DNA of 64,000 bases, taken from positions 18,259,501 through 18,323,500 of the forward strand of contig CP136896.1 in the NCBI GenBank assembly GCA_034359265.1, in the 5' to 3' direction. Of the stretch, positions 1 through 10,882 are shown one piece after another. Source of the stretch: Canna indica. Taxonomy: Eukaryota; Streptophyta; Magnoliopsida; Zingiberales; Cannaceae. The notes under the pieces were generated by a model. The model worked only from the letters and a program-made list of their open reading frames with translations. It made no database searches and was not told where the DNA came from. The number at the start of each line of letters is the position of its first letter. The stretch's first letter is position 1. The position numbers and the translations under genes were made by a program.

Positions 1-420
1 CCTCAAGTGCTCACCATGCTCCTCTCTGCTTCGAGAATACACCGAGATATCGTCAATGAAGACGATCACAAACTTACCTAAGTACTCCTTGAACACATTA
101 TTCATCGGGTCCATAAAAGCAGGAGGTGCATTTGTCAGCCCAAATGACATGACCAAAAACTCATAATGTCCATATCTCGTTCGAAAAGCTGTCTTAGGCC
201 GGGGCAATGGATATCAGTTCTTGATGGTAACATTGTTCAGTTGCCTATAGTCAATGCACATCCGCATGGATCCATCCTTCTTCTTAACGAAGAGTACTAG
301 AGCTCCCCACGGGGAAACACTTGGGTGAATGAAGCTCAAATCTAAAAGCTCCTATAGCTAGCCCTTGAGTTCCCTCAGCTCGGTCCAATAAGGGGGCATG
401 GATATCTGTTTCACCCCCGG
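1..420 (-). pseudogene. Ty3/gypsy reverse transcriptase, broken
   Basis: Minus-strand translation gives the RT blocks in order: [35 protein letters not shown], a [18 protein letters not shown] block, then [12 protein letters not shown], which holds the active-site DD. A stop interrupts ELRELKG near position 362 and another follows VTIKN near 214. Between the YPLPR motif and the RTRYGHYEF block the usual stretch of about 30-40 residues, with the first catalytic Asp region, is missing, so an internal deletion has removed part of the palm. The 3' half of RT, RNase H and integrase would lie outside the window. Confidence 0.85.
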
Positions 421-606
421 CTATAATTCGATGCAGAATTTAATCTCTCTATCAAGTGGCAACCCCAGAAGTTCCACAGGGAACACATCAGGGAACTTGT
501 TGATCACCAGAGTCTCTCCCAACTTTCTAGACACCCATCCGGATTCCTTGGCCACCGACACAAAAGCTAAAAAGGACTGACAACCTCCACAGAGTAACTT
601 TCGTGC

Positions 607-921
607 CTACAGGGCTGAAATCACCCTACAAGGATCTCCTTTCCCATCACCTTGGAAAATGAACTGCGACAACTCGAGCTTAGAGAAAATGACTGTTTTA
701 TTCCTATAGTATACCTTCGCATAATGGGTGGCCAGCCAATCCATACTAAGAATAATATCCAACTCCAATGGCAGGAGTAGAACCAAGTTAGCTGCCAGAA
801 GGTGACCACAGACATAAACTTCGCAGCCCAGAAAGATCGACTCAGCCATGACCACATCGCTTGTAGGCGTCGACACCACTAACGGTGCCCCAAGTAACGG
901 GCCCTCCAAGCATGGAGCCAC
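607..921 (-). pseudogene. Retropepsin-like protease fragment of gypsy pol
   Basis: About 104 codons are open on the minus strand. They contain ELDIILSMDWLATHYAKVYY, which matches the second half of plant gypsy aspartic proteases (typical form D-V-I-L-G-M-D-W-L), followed by a KTVIF...FIFQGD tail. The N-terminal part with the catalytic D-S-G motif is not present; the adjacent copia LTR at 936 lies where it should be. It lies directly upstream of the RT piece in the same orientation. It is a fragment and not a host gene. Confidence 0.75.
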
Positions 922-935
922 TCCTTGGTTGGTCC

Positions 936-1935
936 TGTTGGTAAAATGGCGACACTAGAAGGGGGGTGAATAGTGTGTTTACTAATTCAATTAGCCTAAA
1001 TTCTAATTTAATCGTTTCTTGATTAGTTTAGGCATTTTACAATTGAATGCGATTAGATACGGAAACTTATAAATGATTAAGCAATTAAAGCACAACAAAA
1101 AAAAATAATGCAAACACAAGATTTATAGTGGTTCGGCCCCAATGTCTACTCCACTATCTAAGCATCCCGCTTAGGATTTCCAAACTAGTTTTACTAAATT
1201 AGTTAGAGTTTCCCTTACAACGAGGACTTTGCACCGGAAAGTCTCCGCTCTCCAACCGAAGGCACTTCCACACCCGGAAGTATCACGCCTTCCTACCGAG
1301 AGCACTTTCCCACCTCAACCTAAGGGACAACTAGAACTAATCCTAGTAATCACTAAGTATACACAAGTGACTTTACTCATTCTACACCAAGGATACCACT
1401 TCACCCAATTCAAGACCTAACAACCTAGGTCTTTACACAGACACAAATCCAAAAATAGTTTAAATAATAGATAAAATTTACAATCAAAAGAGCTTAAGAA
1501 TAAACCAATAAAAAAAACTCATTTGCAAGCCTTTGACACCTTCAACTCGTCAAGGGATGAGCTTGATCAAAACCCGAGTTGAAGCAGCAGTTGGCGCTTG
1601 AGAAAGGTTGTCGTGAAAAGAAACAGGGCGTACTGCAATCACTCTTTGGAAGGCTTAAATCCCTTTTTAAATTCTTAATAAAATCTGTAAGATTAAGGGA
1701 AGAAGTTAAATGAAGTATATGAGGGTGTATTTATACCCTCGTGAAGAAACGACTGTTCAACGGATAGAAAACTATCCGTTACATGCCACCGGTCGAATGG
1801 TCGGTCGACCGACTAGTCGATCGGTCCTTCAACTGCTGCAATTCTCCCTGTGGGCGGTCGACCGACGAGTCGACCGCTTGACGCAATTCTTCGATCCGCG
1901 ACTTCCGATCGACCCATCAGTCAACCGACAAGATC
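936..1935 (-). mobile_element. Truncated Ty1/copia LTR (SIRE-like family)
   Basis: It starts TGTTGGTAAAATGG, then the CACTAGA plus G-run and GTGAATAGTGTG block, and aligns by eye with the LTRs at 15485-23697, 34298-35502 and, inverted, 62813-63651. Shared blocks include the TTTATAGTGGTTCGGCCCCA segment (near 1120) and the CTTTGCACCGGAAAGTCTC segment (near 1228). Read on the minus strand these sit downstream of a TATA box (TATAAATA, near 1725-1733), as expected for R-U5. Homology stops near 1935, so the U3 start is missing. The interior is noncoding; short ORFs here are chance. Confidence 0.8.
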
Positions 1936-1938
1936 TTG

Positions 1939-3287
1939 TTAGGTGATGATATGGTATTTGACTCAGCAAATTAAAAAATATTTTTTATTATCACTTGTGC
2001 TATGTCAACGTGTAATAACAAATATTATAATATTATATAAATAAGAAAAATTAATGTTCTATCCAAAATTTTGACCCTTGTAACAAATTTATCATAACCT
2101 TTAATGTTTCTTCCTAATCTATTTCAAACTTTGAGATTGACAATAATTGTCAAATTTGAAATTGAACTTGAAATTTAGATTACATTATAATTATAATCAA
2201 TCCAAAATTATGAATTATATTTCTCCCTATTTTTTAAATTAAATTTGACTATTAAATTAAAAAAATTAAAACTTGGAACAAAACTCATATCTCTTTCCTA
2301 TATTCTTATTATTTATTAAATTTTTAAAATTTTGAAGATAATTTTATAATTATCTATTGAAATTGCATTTAAAAAAGTTTGATTCAAATTTTGATTTCTT
2401 ATTAATTTTTTATTTAATTATATTATTGCATTTCAGATAAAATCGAAATGCTCAAATTAAATCAATAACTTTCTATATAGTATTATTATTAACCAAAATT
2501 TTATTTTATTTATTCAATTCGGCTATTATGTTTTTGTTTTAAAATTAAAAATTTCTAATCAAATCAAAACCTTTTTACTTATATTATTATTTATTAAATA
2601 TTTAACATTATGATTATATTTTATTTAGTGTTTAACAAATTTTGACATTTTAAATTTGATTTTTTAATTTTGTGTTGATTTTTTTATTCAATTCGATTAT
2701 AATTTTTTAGAAAAAAAATTAAAAATTTGAACCAAATCAATATACTTTACTCATAATATTATTATATATCATACATTTAATATTATATTATATTATATTT
2801 AATTTGGTTTAGTATTTAATTTTTTCCATAAAATTTCTTTATTTTACTACAATTTTTTATTTTTTTAAAAAAATAAAAAATTTAAAATGAAATTTATATA
2901 TAATGACTATAAATTAATTTGAGTGAAATTAGACGTGAGATTTTCTGAGGTGTTAAAAGATTTTCCGTGTAAGGTTTTTAAAGAAAAAAGAATTTGGTGA
3001 AATCAAATATGAAAGTACCTGCTAAAGTGAGAGTTTTGATGTATTTTAAAAAATTATTTATCTTCAATAATTATAATTATTGTCAATCACAAAGTTTGGG
3101 ATAAATGAGGGAGAAAGATTAAAAGTTTGGATATATTTGTTATAAGTACCAAAGCTGGGAATAGATACATTAAATTTCCCTATTTATATAATATTATAAT
3201 ATTTTATATTACATGCTGATGTGGCATGAGTGATTATAAAAACAAATAATTTTTATTTGCTGAGTCAGATGCCACGTCAGCACCTAA
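1939..3287. mobile_element. Long-TIR fold-back element, AT-rich
   Basis: The segment from 1939 (TTAGGTGATGATATGG...) is matched in reverse complement by the segment ending at 3287 (...GCCACGTCAGCACCTAA). Pairing continues inwards through TGACTCAGCAAAT and TTTGAGATTGACAATAATT, giving arms of roughly 220-240 bp with many substitutions. The interior (about 2170-3060) is extremely AT-rich with no ORF. Long TIRs and an AT-rich core fit a Mutator-like or fold-back element. I could not find a clean target duplication; the left flank may be truncated. Confidence 0.65.
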
Positions 3288-3629
3288 TAGTTAAATTGAC
3301 AAGCATTTGACGTCGGGCTAAAATTGATATCAATATGATAGTTTTGGATGGAATTTATATAAATTAAAGATCGGGCTAGATTTGTGAAAATAGTTATAAT
3401 TTGGGCTAGATATATTTTAATTAACCTTTTTTTATTTGGCGAAATTACTAACTTGCCCTCCCCCTTAAGTGGTTCAATAAACCCGCTATAACTTACTTAA
3501 TTGGTTATAGTCCGAATCAAGTTCTGGTTGGACCGTCGAACTCCACTCGAAACCCTCTTTAATTCCACGATACATAAATTTTGCACATCCAAAAATTCAT
3601 AATTAAGAAAATTTTCAAAGTAAATGAAT
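3288..3629. other. AT-rich intergenic, nothing recognised
   Basis: No ORF or structured repeat is seen. The segment just right of the fold-back element holds two phrases around AGATCGGGCTAGATTTGTG and TAATTTGGGCTAGATATAT, a short diverged direct repeat. Confidence 0.5.
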
Positions 3630-4182
3630 TAGGGGTGAGCAAAATTTATCGATTAATCGAAAAAATTGATTAATCGACTAAACCGAAACTGAATTAACTG
3701 AACCAATTTTTTTGAATAATTTTTAATTCGATTAACGGTTAAATAAAATTTAATATTTTGGATTCGATTTGGTTTGGTAAATTAATCGATGGTTCGGTTA
3801 ATTTACCGAATTAACTAATGATTCTGTTAATTTACCTTATTAACCGAATTCTATATTAAGTATAGAAATACGATTATTTTATTTAATAGTTACTGTATTT
3901 GTTTTTAATTTATACTTACAAATATGCTTAGGTTAGTAAGAAATAATATTAAATAGTATTCTTTGCTAAACTAGTTAAGGTTTTTCAATGTATTTGAGGG
4001 GTGTATGGTTCAAATCTTGTTGGTGTATATTTATTTAAATTTTTGTTTGATGTTTTGGTCGGCTAATCGGACCAAAAAATTTTGGTTCAGAATATGGTTG
4101 ATAGAAAATATGGTGATTCAGTTCGGTTAATCGATTGGTCGGTTCGATTAATTTAGACCGAATCGACTGATGCTCACCTCTA
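3630..4182. mobile_element. hAT-type MITE with 8-bp target duplication
   Basis: The ends are TAGGGGTGAGCA and TGCTCACCTCTA, a perfect 12-bp inverted pair. The flanks AAATGAAT (3622-3629) and AAATGGAT (4183-4190) match at 7 of 8 positions. An 8-bp duplication with a short (C/T)AGGGGTG terminus is typical of hAT elements. The 553-bp body is AT-rich, full of short ATTAATCG and GGTTCGGTTAAT motifs in both orientations, and encodes nothing. Confidence 0.85.
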
Positions 4183-4542
4183 AAATGGATCTTACCTCAA
4201 GCTAGGGGCTATCGATGAATCCCACACGCGCCATTGCACGTTATACTCAATTCGCTGAAATCAATACACATAAATTATTATTATTATTTTTTAGTGGGTA
4301 TTACAGAGATGATGAACGTCTCCTTAAAAGGTCCACGAGCCACTAGAAAGGACGAAATTTGCGAAATCGATAGAATCGAATCACAAAACAAAACATTGAT
4401 CATCCAAGTCTAAAATCGATTGAAATCCATGTTTAGACCATGAACGGAATGCCCAATGTTTAAGTAGATCGAGAGGGGGAGGTTTCCCTAAAAACTTACC
4501 GATAAGGGATTGTTCCTAGGGTTGCCGCCAAGCCGTAGTCTA
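4183..4542. other. Intergenic, no gene recognised
   Basis: Mixed-composition DNA between the hAT MITE and the ORF1-like fragment. It may belong to the same LINE-like unit as 4543-4870, but I see no conserved motif. Confidence 0.4.
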
Positions 4543-4870
4543 CTATGGGGAGAAAATGATCTTGTCAGTGGTAGATGACTGAATCTTCGAGAGAGTTGAA
4601 GCCGGGGCTCCCGACTTAGGGTTAGGGTTCGCTCCTTTAAGAATTTGAACCCATGAAAGGGGCTTCATAGGAACATTGGTGGTCGACATTGAGGGATAAG
4701 GGACCCTAAAGGGCAAATCCTGCCTTGGAGTCACCGGAGGAGACGAGGGAGAGATGAAGCAACCGTCGGAAGGGTCGGGAGGGGGCGGGATGGGGGGAGA
4801 GGAAAAATCGCCTTTAGTGTTGCCCATTCTAGGGTTTTCGAGAGCTCTATATTGGGGTCCACAGACATAT
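4543..4870 (-). pseudogene. Possible LINE ORF1 N-terminal fragment
   Basis: An open frame of about 110 codons starts upstream of 4870 on the minus strand. It is Pro/Ser-rich at first (SSPPIPPPPDPSDG) and then has PLSWVQILKGANPNPK, resembling the low-complexity start and the S-W-x-x-x-L-x-G block found ahead of DUF4283-type ORF1 proteins of plant L1 LINEs. It ends at a stop at 4543 before any zinc knuckle. The Mutator-type MITE at 4880 adjoins its 5' side. Identification rests on style alone; it could instead be a captured host exon. Confidence 0.3.
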
Positions 4871-4879
4871 TTTTGTTGG

Positions 4880-5459
4880 AGCAATTACCTAATATGGATT
4901 TAGATTCATAATATGGATTTAGATTTTTCCAAATTCATAATTAAATTGCCAAAGTTCTAATTTTACCCTTCATTTCAAAGTATAGTTTTCTTTTACTAAT
5001 TAATTTTTTTTCCAAAAATTAAAAACTTTTCTAAAATATTTAAAATATTTAAAAAAAATCTTTAGATACTTAAATTATGCACTTATTAAGTAAAATGTAA
5101 CATAAATTAATTTTTTGACAATAATTGTAGTATTTTTTAGTGTCTAAATTTTTTTATTAGTAGCCAAAATAATAAATAAAAATAGAAAATAATAATATTT
5201 GGCACTAAAATAAATTTTTATTTACTATAATATGAATATAAATAACTAAAAAATATATATTATAAATAATAAAAAATTATTTATTTTGAGCCACTTAAAA
5301 TTTTTTAGAAAAAAATTTAATTAATAAAAAGAAATTATATTTTAAAATGAAGGAAAAAATTGGAAATTTGACCCTTTAGTTATGGATTTGGAAAAATCCA
5401 AATCCATATTATGGATGGGGGAAAATCCCATATTCATGTTGAACATGGGTAATTGTTCT
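4880..5459. mobile_element. Mutator-type MITE with 9-bp target duplication
   Basis: The flanks are identical 9-bp direct repeats TTTTGTTGG at 4871-4879 and 5460-5468. The ends are inverted: AGCAATTACC on the left and the reverse of AGAACAATTACC on the right. Inner arms also pair (ATATGGATTTAGATTTTTCC against the ATCCATATTATGG region; TACCCTTCATTTCAAA against TTTTAAAATGAAGG). A 9-bp duplication is diagnostic of Mutator-superfamily insertion. 580 bp, AT-rich, noncoding. Confidence 0.85.
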
Positions 5460-5468
5460 TTTTGTTGG

Positions 5469-6060
5469 ATAGATTAAATCATATATATTTACATATGTGA
5501 AAACAATATTAATTATATTTCAAATATATATGAAAAATAAAAAATAATTTATAAATAAAATAGTACATTATCATTGGATGTGTACTTATTAGGAATTACT
5601 TATATCAACCAAATATTTTATTAAGAGTGAATTCATGAGAAGACAATTAACTTTCTGTCAACCAAATATTATTTGATATTTTTTAAATATTTATAATTAA
5701 TTTATAAAAGTTACCTCAGACGTCAACCAAATAATTTTTTTTTTAAAAAAATTGGTCCGGGAGTAAACTGAAATTAAATTTAAAGTTTGAGAACTCACTT
5801 GAATGTCCGTAAATTCTGATGATTAAATTGAACATTATATTTTAAAAATTTAGGGATTAAGTTTAGAATTAAAAATGAGGGTTTTTGTGTCAAACATTTT
5901 AAATGACATGAGCAGCAAGCATTAAATATTGAAATAAGACATTGTACATTAGCTGTAGTGGATAAACATTGCGGCGGATAAGTATAGAGTAGGAAGAACT
6001 AATAATCACCGTACATCTTGTTCATCGTACGGTTGAAAGTTTTTTTGGATATTATGGTAA
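5469..6060. promoter_or_regulatory. AT-rich upstream region of the Alba gene
   Basis: No ORF or recognisable element lies between the MITE and the GC-richer 5' UTR exon, so the promoter of the Alba gene should be here and just downstream. I cannot point to one convincing TATA box. The shift from AT-rich to GC-rich sequence near 6060-6130 marks the approximate start of the transcript. The segment 5740-5890 reads like decayed repeat DNA. Confidence 0.4.
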
Positions 6061-6079
6061 TTAACTAGCCTTCCAGGGG

Positions 6080-6242
6080 CAACTTCGTTGGTTTGAGGCG
6101 AACCCTAAGCTCGAAGAAGACCCGTTCGCCCGCTCCCACGCGGATTAGTATATGAGAAGGAGCGGTCGCGGTGCGAGCTCTCCCCAGGGCGGAAAAGAAG
6201 TATACGAGCCGTAGAGGGCGACGAGCGGCAGCGAATACCGAG
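6080..6242 (+). other. 5' UTR exon of the Alba gene
   Basis: A GC-rich block rich in GAAGAAGACC and GGGCGACGAGCGG type sequence ends at a good donor, ACCGAG|GTAAGG, after 6242. The matching acceptor is GGCAAG immediately before the start codon at 6797, so the start codon would open the second exon. The 5' end is a guess. It contains a 20-codon upstream ORF (6152-6214). Confidence 0.6.
6152..6214 (+). CDS. Upstream ORF (20 aa) in the Alba leader
   Basis: An ATG at 6152 opens a complete 20-codon frame ending TAG at 6212-6214, entirely inside the predicted 5' UTR exon and well ahead of the main start. The peptide is basic and Gly/Ser-rich (starts MRRSGRGASS). If transcription starts upstream of 6152, ribosomes would meet this ATG first, which could lower or condition translation of the main frame. 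There is no evidence it is translated, and the transcript start is unknown. Confidence 0.35.
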   Translation: MRRSGRGASSPQGGKEVYEP

Positions 6243-6796
6243 GTAAGGGATGGCGGAAAACCCTCTCAATCCTGTTCCTTTCCCTATTGTGTTTCTGGTT
6301 GTCTTTGTTGTTTGATTTTAATGGTAGTTGTTAGCGGAATGACAAAATTTCATTTTTCCGGGCCTCTTCTCCTCCATATAGCTTGTCTACTGGGTTCAAC
6401 GTTTTTGATATTGGAGGAGTTATTGAAAAATCTACTCAATCGTGTGCCTTCTCTGTGTCTTGTTGTGTTTATTGCTTGATTTAATCATAGCTGCTCCTGC
6501 AGCTGTAGAAATTTGATTTTTCTCGGGGTTTATCTCACGTACTCCAACTCTTTTGGCTCCAAACCTAGAAAGATGAATTTTTGTGCCTGTACTTGTGATT
6601 TTGTTCGGTTTTATGTGAATATTTTGACTTCATATGCTGTAGCGAGGCCTTTTCCGTTTGACTTGAGGTATCAATATTTCCTTTTCTTTTTTTCAAATGG
6701 ATGTACTCGAATAGCCTGAGATTTATTGGACGCTAAGTGCTTGTAATCGTCCAAAATTAAATCTTTATGGATCTTTTTTGTCTGGTGTATGGCAAG

Positions 6797-9700
6797 ATGG
6801 ATCGGTACCAGAGGGTGGAGAAACCGAGGGAAGAGACCCCGATTAACGAGAATGAGATCCGAATCACGACTCAGGGGAGGATGCGCAACTACATCACTTA
6901 TGCCACCAGCTTGCTTCAGGTATGTTTAATCCCCTAAAAGGAATTTTTTTTCACAATTTGAGATTTACTGATTGTTTTCAGGTTCTCTGTCCACATGACA
7001 CCCCGGGGATAACGAACTTATTACACTATTATCATAAACCACTAGGTTTACAAATGAAGTCTTGTTATTTTAAACAAAATGCCAGAATCTCTGAACTTTA
7101 GAATTCAATAGGCAAGTATGATTCTGGAAATATGTAAGATGATAGCATAATATTCTAAAATTAATGAAGAATCTATGTCTGAAGTCCGCTCCAGAAAGAT
7201 GTGATGTAGAAGATTTTGAAATTGTAGTGTGGTACAGATGCCATGTGCGCTGGATGAGTGCTTGAAAGCCTATAAACATATTTGACTTTTCTTTTGAAAG
7301 CAGTTCTAGAATTGCTGTTATGATAGAATGAATGACAGCCGTCACCATTTTTCTTTGCCAAAGTTTCAGAAAATATTTGTGGGAGAGATTTCATACTTGA
7401 CTTGAATAGACTACCGTAATAAGTTATCTCAGTAAAGTTAGATTTAGATGATCAAATAAAACTTAATTGCGAAATGGAATTCATCTTGTCAAAACTTAAT
7501 TCTAATTAGAAAAAAAATTAGATTCGGAGTGTTCTGCCATGTGAATTTGTGAGTGAGTGTTGTAGAAGTACATGGATGAGGTATCATTTGATGTTTAAAT
7601 GTGGACTACAAACTAATATCACCTTTTAAAGTTATTTGTTGCCCAAGATTGATAATTGGGAGCACTTAATTTTTATACACCGTTCATAGCTATTATAGCA
7701 GTACTCATCTCCATAACAATTTCCTCTTGCTAGCCTAGGAGAACATCTGAATGATTACATGTTATATCTTTCACTGGGGCCATTTCAGTTGGTTTTATTT
7801 TCAGTAGCATATTTGAATTATTTTTCAAATGGCACTAGTGATTTCATGTTCTTAATTGCCTATGCTTTAGAACCTTAAATCATCCGTAATTTTTCTGGTG
7901 CATTGGGAACAAGGCTGGTTAGTTTGGTGGAATATCCTGATTTAGCATGCTAACTCTGTCATATTAGTATCATCAAAACTTTATAGTTTGACTTTGTTAC
8001 TAACTTATGTTTGTATTCTTTTCTAAAAGGAAAAAGGATCAAATGAAATTGTGCTCAAGGCCATGGGCAGAGCTATCAACAAAACTGTTATGATTGTGGA
8101 ACTGATCAAGGTATTCCCAATATATTCTTTGCTTATTTAGCTCTCAAAGATTAATTTCGTTATCTAGAAAGAAATATTTTTGTTAATTTAATTATTCTGG
8201 ATACAACTGAATAAAAAGTTAAAAAATGTGCTCCTTCTGATTTTACTGTTGATGATTATGCAGAGAAGAATAGTGGGTCTTCATCAAAATACTACTATTG
8301 GATCTACTGATATTACTGATACATGGGAGCCATTAGAGGAAGGCTTACTTCCGTAAGAATACATTGATTAATGTTTCTTCAATGCTAAAATATGTCAGTT
8401 CGGTGCTAAAATGGCATTTCTGGAACTTGCAAAGTTGGAATGAATGTTGAAAGTTTTCGTTGTCTATCCATCTTATGATTCTTATTTTCAGGCTTGAGAC
8501 CACCAGACATGTCTCTGTGATAAGTGTAACTTTGTCAAAGAAGGAACTGGATACATCTGCTATTGGGTGAGTATAGTTACCTCATAATTTCATTAATGAG
8601 TTGAAGTGAAAAATGATATATTTTCTGTACTGAATATAAATTGCTGAAACCACAGAGAAATTATTGCATACATCCTGTTGGAATGATGCAGTTGTGTGAT
8701 GGTTCTCTACTTGTTTTCCTATTGTTATGTGGACAATTGGATTTTTTCTTGTTCCACATTGATTTGGGTTCTGAAGTTGCATGATTTCGAGATTATTTAT
8801 TATTTTGAAACCTGAATGATAATATAGATGTGTTGGTAGGTTATCTGAAATTATCCTACTTTGAAGTGTGCAGATTTTTAAAATTATCATGCTTGGATTT
8901 TTTTTATAACTTTATGATATGTTATCCTTTGTCATAGTAAACTTGTATTCCTCTATGTATTAAATTCTTTAATCTGGAAATCTGGAAATTAAGTTGTTTA
9001 TAGATGAAAAAAGTTGGGGCAACAGATAAGTTTCAAATGAAAATTGTAGTATGAAGTCATCCATAGTAATCTACCATTTCTTTGATTTGCATCATTTAGG
9101 TTTTCTATAGATACATTATCTTCATGTGAAATTTTTCCTGTGGTTTTTCGTAAGAAACTCAGCTAAATAATAGTTACCTCTCAATTACTTTTTTGATGTT
9201 TGAAATTTTGGCTTCACACGTTAACCAAGTCCTTCTAGGAATTTGTACATGTAAGAAAATGAAAATAATGGAATTTATTTGATGCATTTTTTTGCCTTTT
9301 ATTTATACTTTTCTTTACTGTTCGACTGTAAGCTGTTCATTAGATGCTGTATTGACTAGAGAATTGTAAACTTGAGACTAGGTATCAGCCTCCTTTGCCC
9401 AGAGATCTGGTGAAACCCCTGGCTGAATTTGAGTATGGAGGTAAATTAATTTGTGTTACATTTTCTATGCATATAGATTTCAATTCAATTTTTCTCTGAC
9501 ATCTCATCTATGATATAGAAGGCTCACCTACTGGCCGAGAGAGAGGTCGTGGTGGGCGTGGCAGGGGAAGGGGTCGTGGTAAGTGTTACAGATTGAAAGT
9601 ATCTTTTTTATTGTGCTTCTCTCAGATGCAATTAAGGGTTAATTTGTTTCTATACTTAGGGAATGGCCCATTGGACTATAATGATGGAGGCTGGGACAAC

Positions 9701-10469
9701 AGAGGCCGTGGATATGGTAGAGGTGGCTATGGCCGTGGCAGAGGCCGGGGCTTCCGTGGACGAGGCCGGGGTGGCTACGGTGGCCAGCCTGATTATCAGC
9801 AGGAAATGGGAGGCTACAATGATGATGCTCCTATGCCTACCCAGGGTAGAGGTAAAGTTTATCTCAAAAGCTTGATTAGCAGCCAAGTCTTGCAAACACT
9901 CCATAAATATATCTAGGGCATATTTGTTTCATAGGGTAATGGGGATAGTAATGGGGATAGGATAAGATGTGGATTTATATTCATTATTTGTTTAGAGAAT
10001 GGATTAGAAAAAAATATAATTAAAATAATATAAAATTGATATTATATCTAATATATATCGGATTTTTAAAAAAATCCAAAACTCTTTCATTTGTGATCTT
10101 ATCCTATCCCTAAAGCAAACAAGCCACTAGGGTTTACATTGTTGACTTGTTGTCCATCAACTCATAGTAAGATTTTGTACAGAATGAAGAATTTTTCTCC
10201 TGTGAACATAGTGTCTTCATTCCTTAACTGTGTCCTGAACATGTTGGTTGTTCCTCCAGTTTAGATAGAGAAAAATATAACCTGGACTAGGTCTAGGATC
10301 GGTTTTCAGTGTCAACTAGCTGGTGTCGTTTGGTTTCAAAGCTTCTGAATTGAAGTGGACACATTTTGAAAAACTTCAATTGAATCTCATTGCAGGCCGT
10401 GGCCGCGGAAGGGGTCCATCCCGAGGAAGGGGTCGTAATTCTAGACCAAATGGAATGATCGGAGCGTAA
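6797..10469 (+). CDS. Alba-domain RNA/DNA-binding protein with RGG tail
   Basis: Eight coding exons join in frame to 250 residues: 6797-6919, 8030-8110, 8264-8352, 8492-8566, 9382-9440, 9519-9578, 9660-9851, 10396-10469; every intron is GT-AG. Residues about 18-90 form the Alba domain: NEIRITTQGRMRNYITYA, then GSNEIVLKAMGRAINKTVMI, VELIKRRIVGLHQNT and SVISVTLSKKEL. Residues about 145-250 are RGG/RG-rich (RGRGGRGRGR, YGRGGYGRGRGRGFRGRGR) with a Y/D/G patch, and the end is NGMIGA. This layout matches the longer plant Alba proteins (Arabidopsis ALBA4-6 class), which bind RNA and have been tied to mRNA protection in stress granules and to reproductive development; shorter Albas lack the RGG tail. 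The start MDRYQRVEKP is the conserved plant start. All exons are intact, so this is very likely a working gene. Confidence 0.93.
6920..8029 (+). other. First coding-region intron of the Alba gene
   Basis: A 1,110-bp GT-AG intron (donor CAG|GTATG, acceptor CTAAAAG). It is U-rich and AT-rich as plant introns are. No embedded gene or element recognised. The introns at 8567-9381 and 9441-9518 are likewise plain. Confidence 0.8.
9916..10126. mobile_element. Tourist-like MITE in the last Alba intron
   Basis: The flanks are CTA at 9913-9915 and 10127-10129. The ends form an imperfect inverted pair: GGGCATATTTGTTTCATAGG on the left, and the right end reads CCCTAAAGCAAACAAGCCA. Inside, GGGGATAGGATAAGAT on the left pairs with GATCTTATCCTATCCC on the right. 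A 3-bp duplication and about 210 bp fit a PIF/Harbinger-derived MITE. It lies wholly within intron 9852-10395 and leaves both splice sites untouched. Confidence 0.7.
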
Positions 10470-10700
10470 CTGGATCTGGATCGATCAATCTCATCTGCTA
10501 TATTTCTACTTTATGACTTGATGGATGCCTGCTCTGATGAGTTTATAGTTTGTCTTCTATCTAGTGATGGATTAGCAGTTACCAGTCCTTATTTAGCCTT
10601 GCAATGTATCTTTGTTATTCTAAAGTTTTAGGCAGCTGTTTCTTTTATTTTATTAGAAGACCAATTGTAGGATCTAATTAATAGAGCAGTACATTCTTTT
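10470..10700 (+). other. 3' UTR of the Alba gene
   Basis: Downstream of the TAA at 10467-10469 lies about 220 bp of moderately T-rich sequence lacking repeats. AATTAATAGAG near 10676 is a loose candidate for a plant near-upstream poly(A) element; the exact 3' end cannot be fixed. From about 10740 to 10880 the DNA is unremarkable. Confidence 0.5.
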
Positions 10701-10882
10701 ATTTGTTTAAGAGATGGTATGATAAGTGCTTAACCATGTTCTTTCTTACTAATTAGCTACCTGTCCAAATATTGGTTTGATAAGATTTTTATTTTCATAT
10801 CACAATGTCAATTTTTCTTTATTTTCATGTCTAGATAATGTTCTCCTCTTTAGTTTGGATTTATAGTTGTTTTTGGGGATAA

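Larger units (their letters stand above)
1..935 (-). mobile_element. Ty3/gypsy retrotransposon fragment (protease to RT)
   Basis: On the minus strand the protease-like segment (607-921) is followed by a linker and then reverse-transcriptase blocks running off the left edge. The linker reads like the FPDVFP...LPLDREI spacer that separates protease and RT in plant chromoviruses. The order is correct for gypsy pol, so this is one element, cut on the left by the window and on the right by a copia LTR starting at 936. It contains in-frame stops and an internal deletion, so it is dead. Assignment to a Tekay/Del-like chromovirus is inference from the sequence style. Confidence 0.85.

Noticed and set aside
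6171..6719. Two open frames upstream of the Alba start
   Set aside because: They cross the splice donor at 6242 and run through intron sequence; no recognisable protein features.
9593..9916. Separate Gly-rich gene inside the Alba locus
   Set aside because: It is exon 7 of the Alba gene read through its flanking introns; splice sites and reading phase fit the eight-exon model. The opposite-strand frames here are shadows of the RGG repeats.
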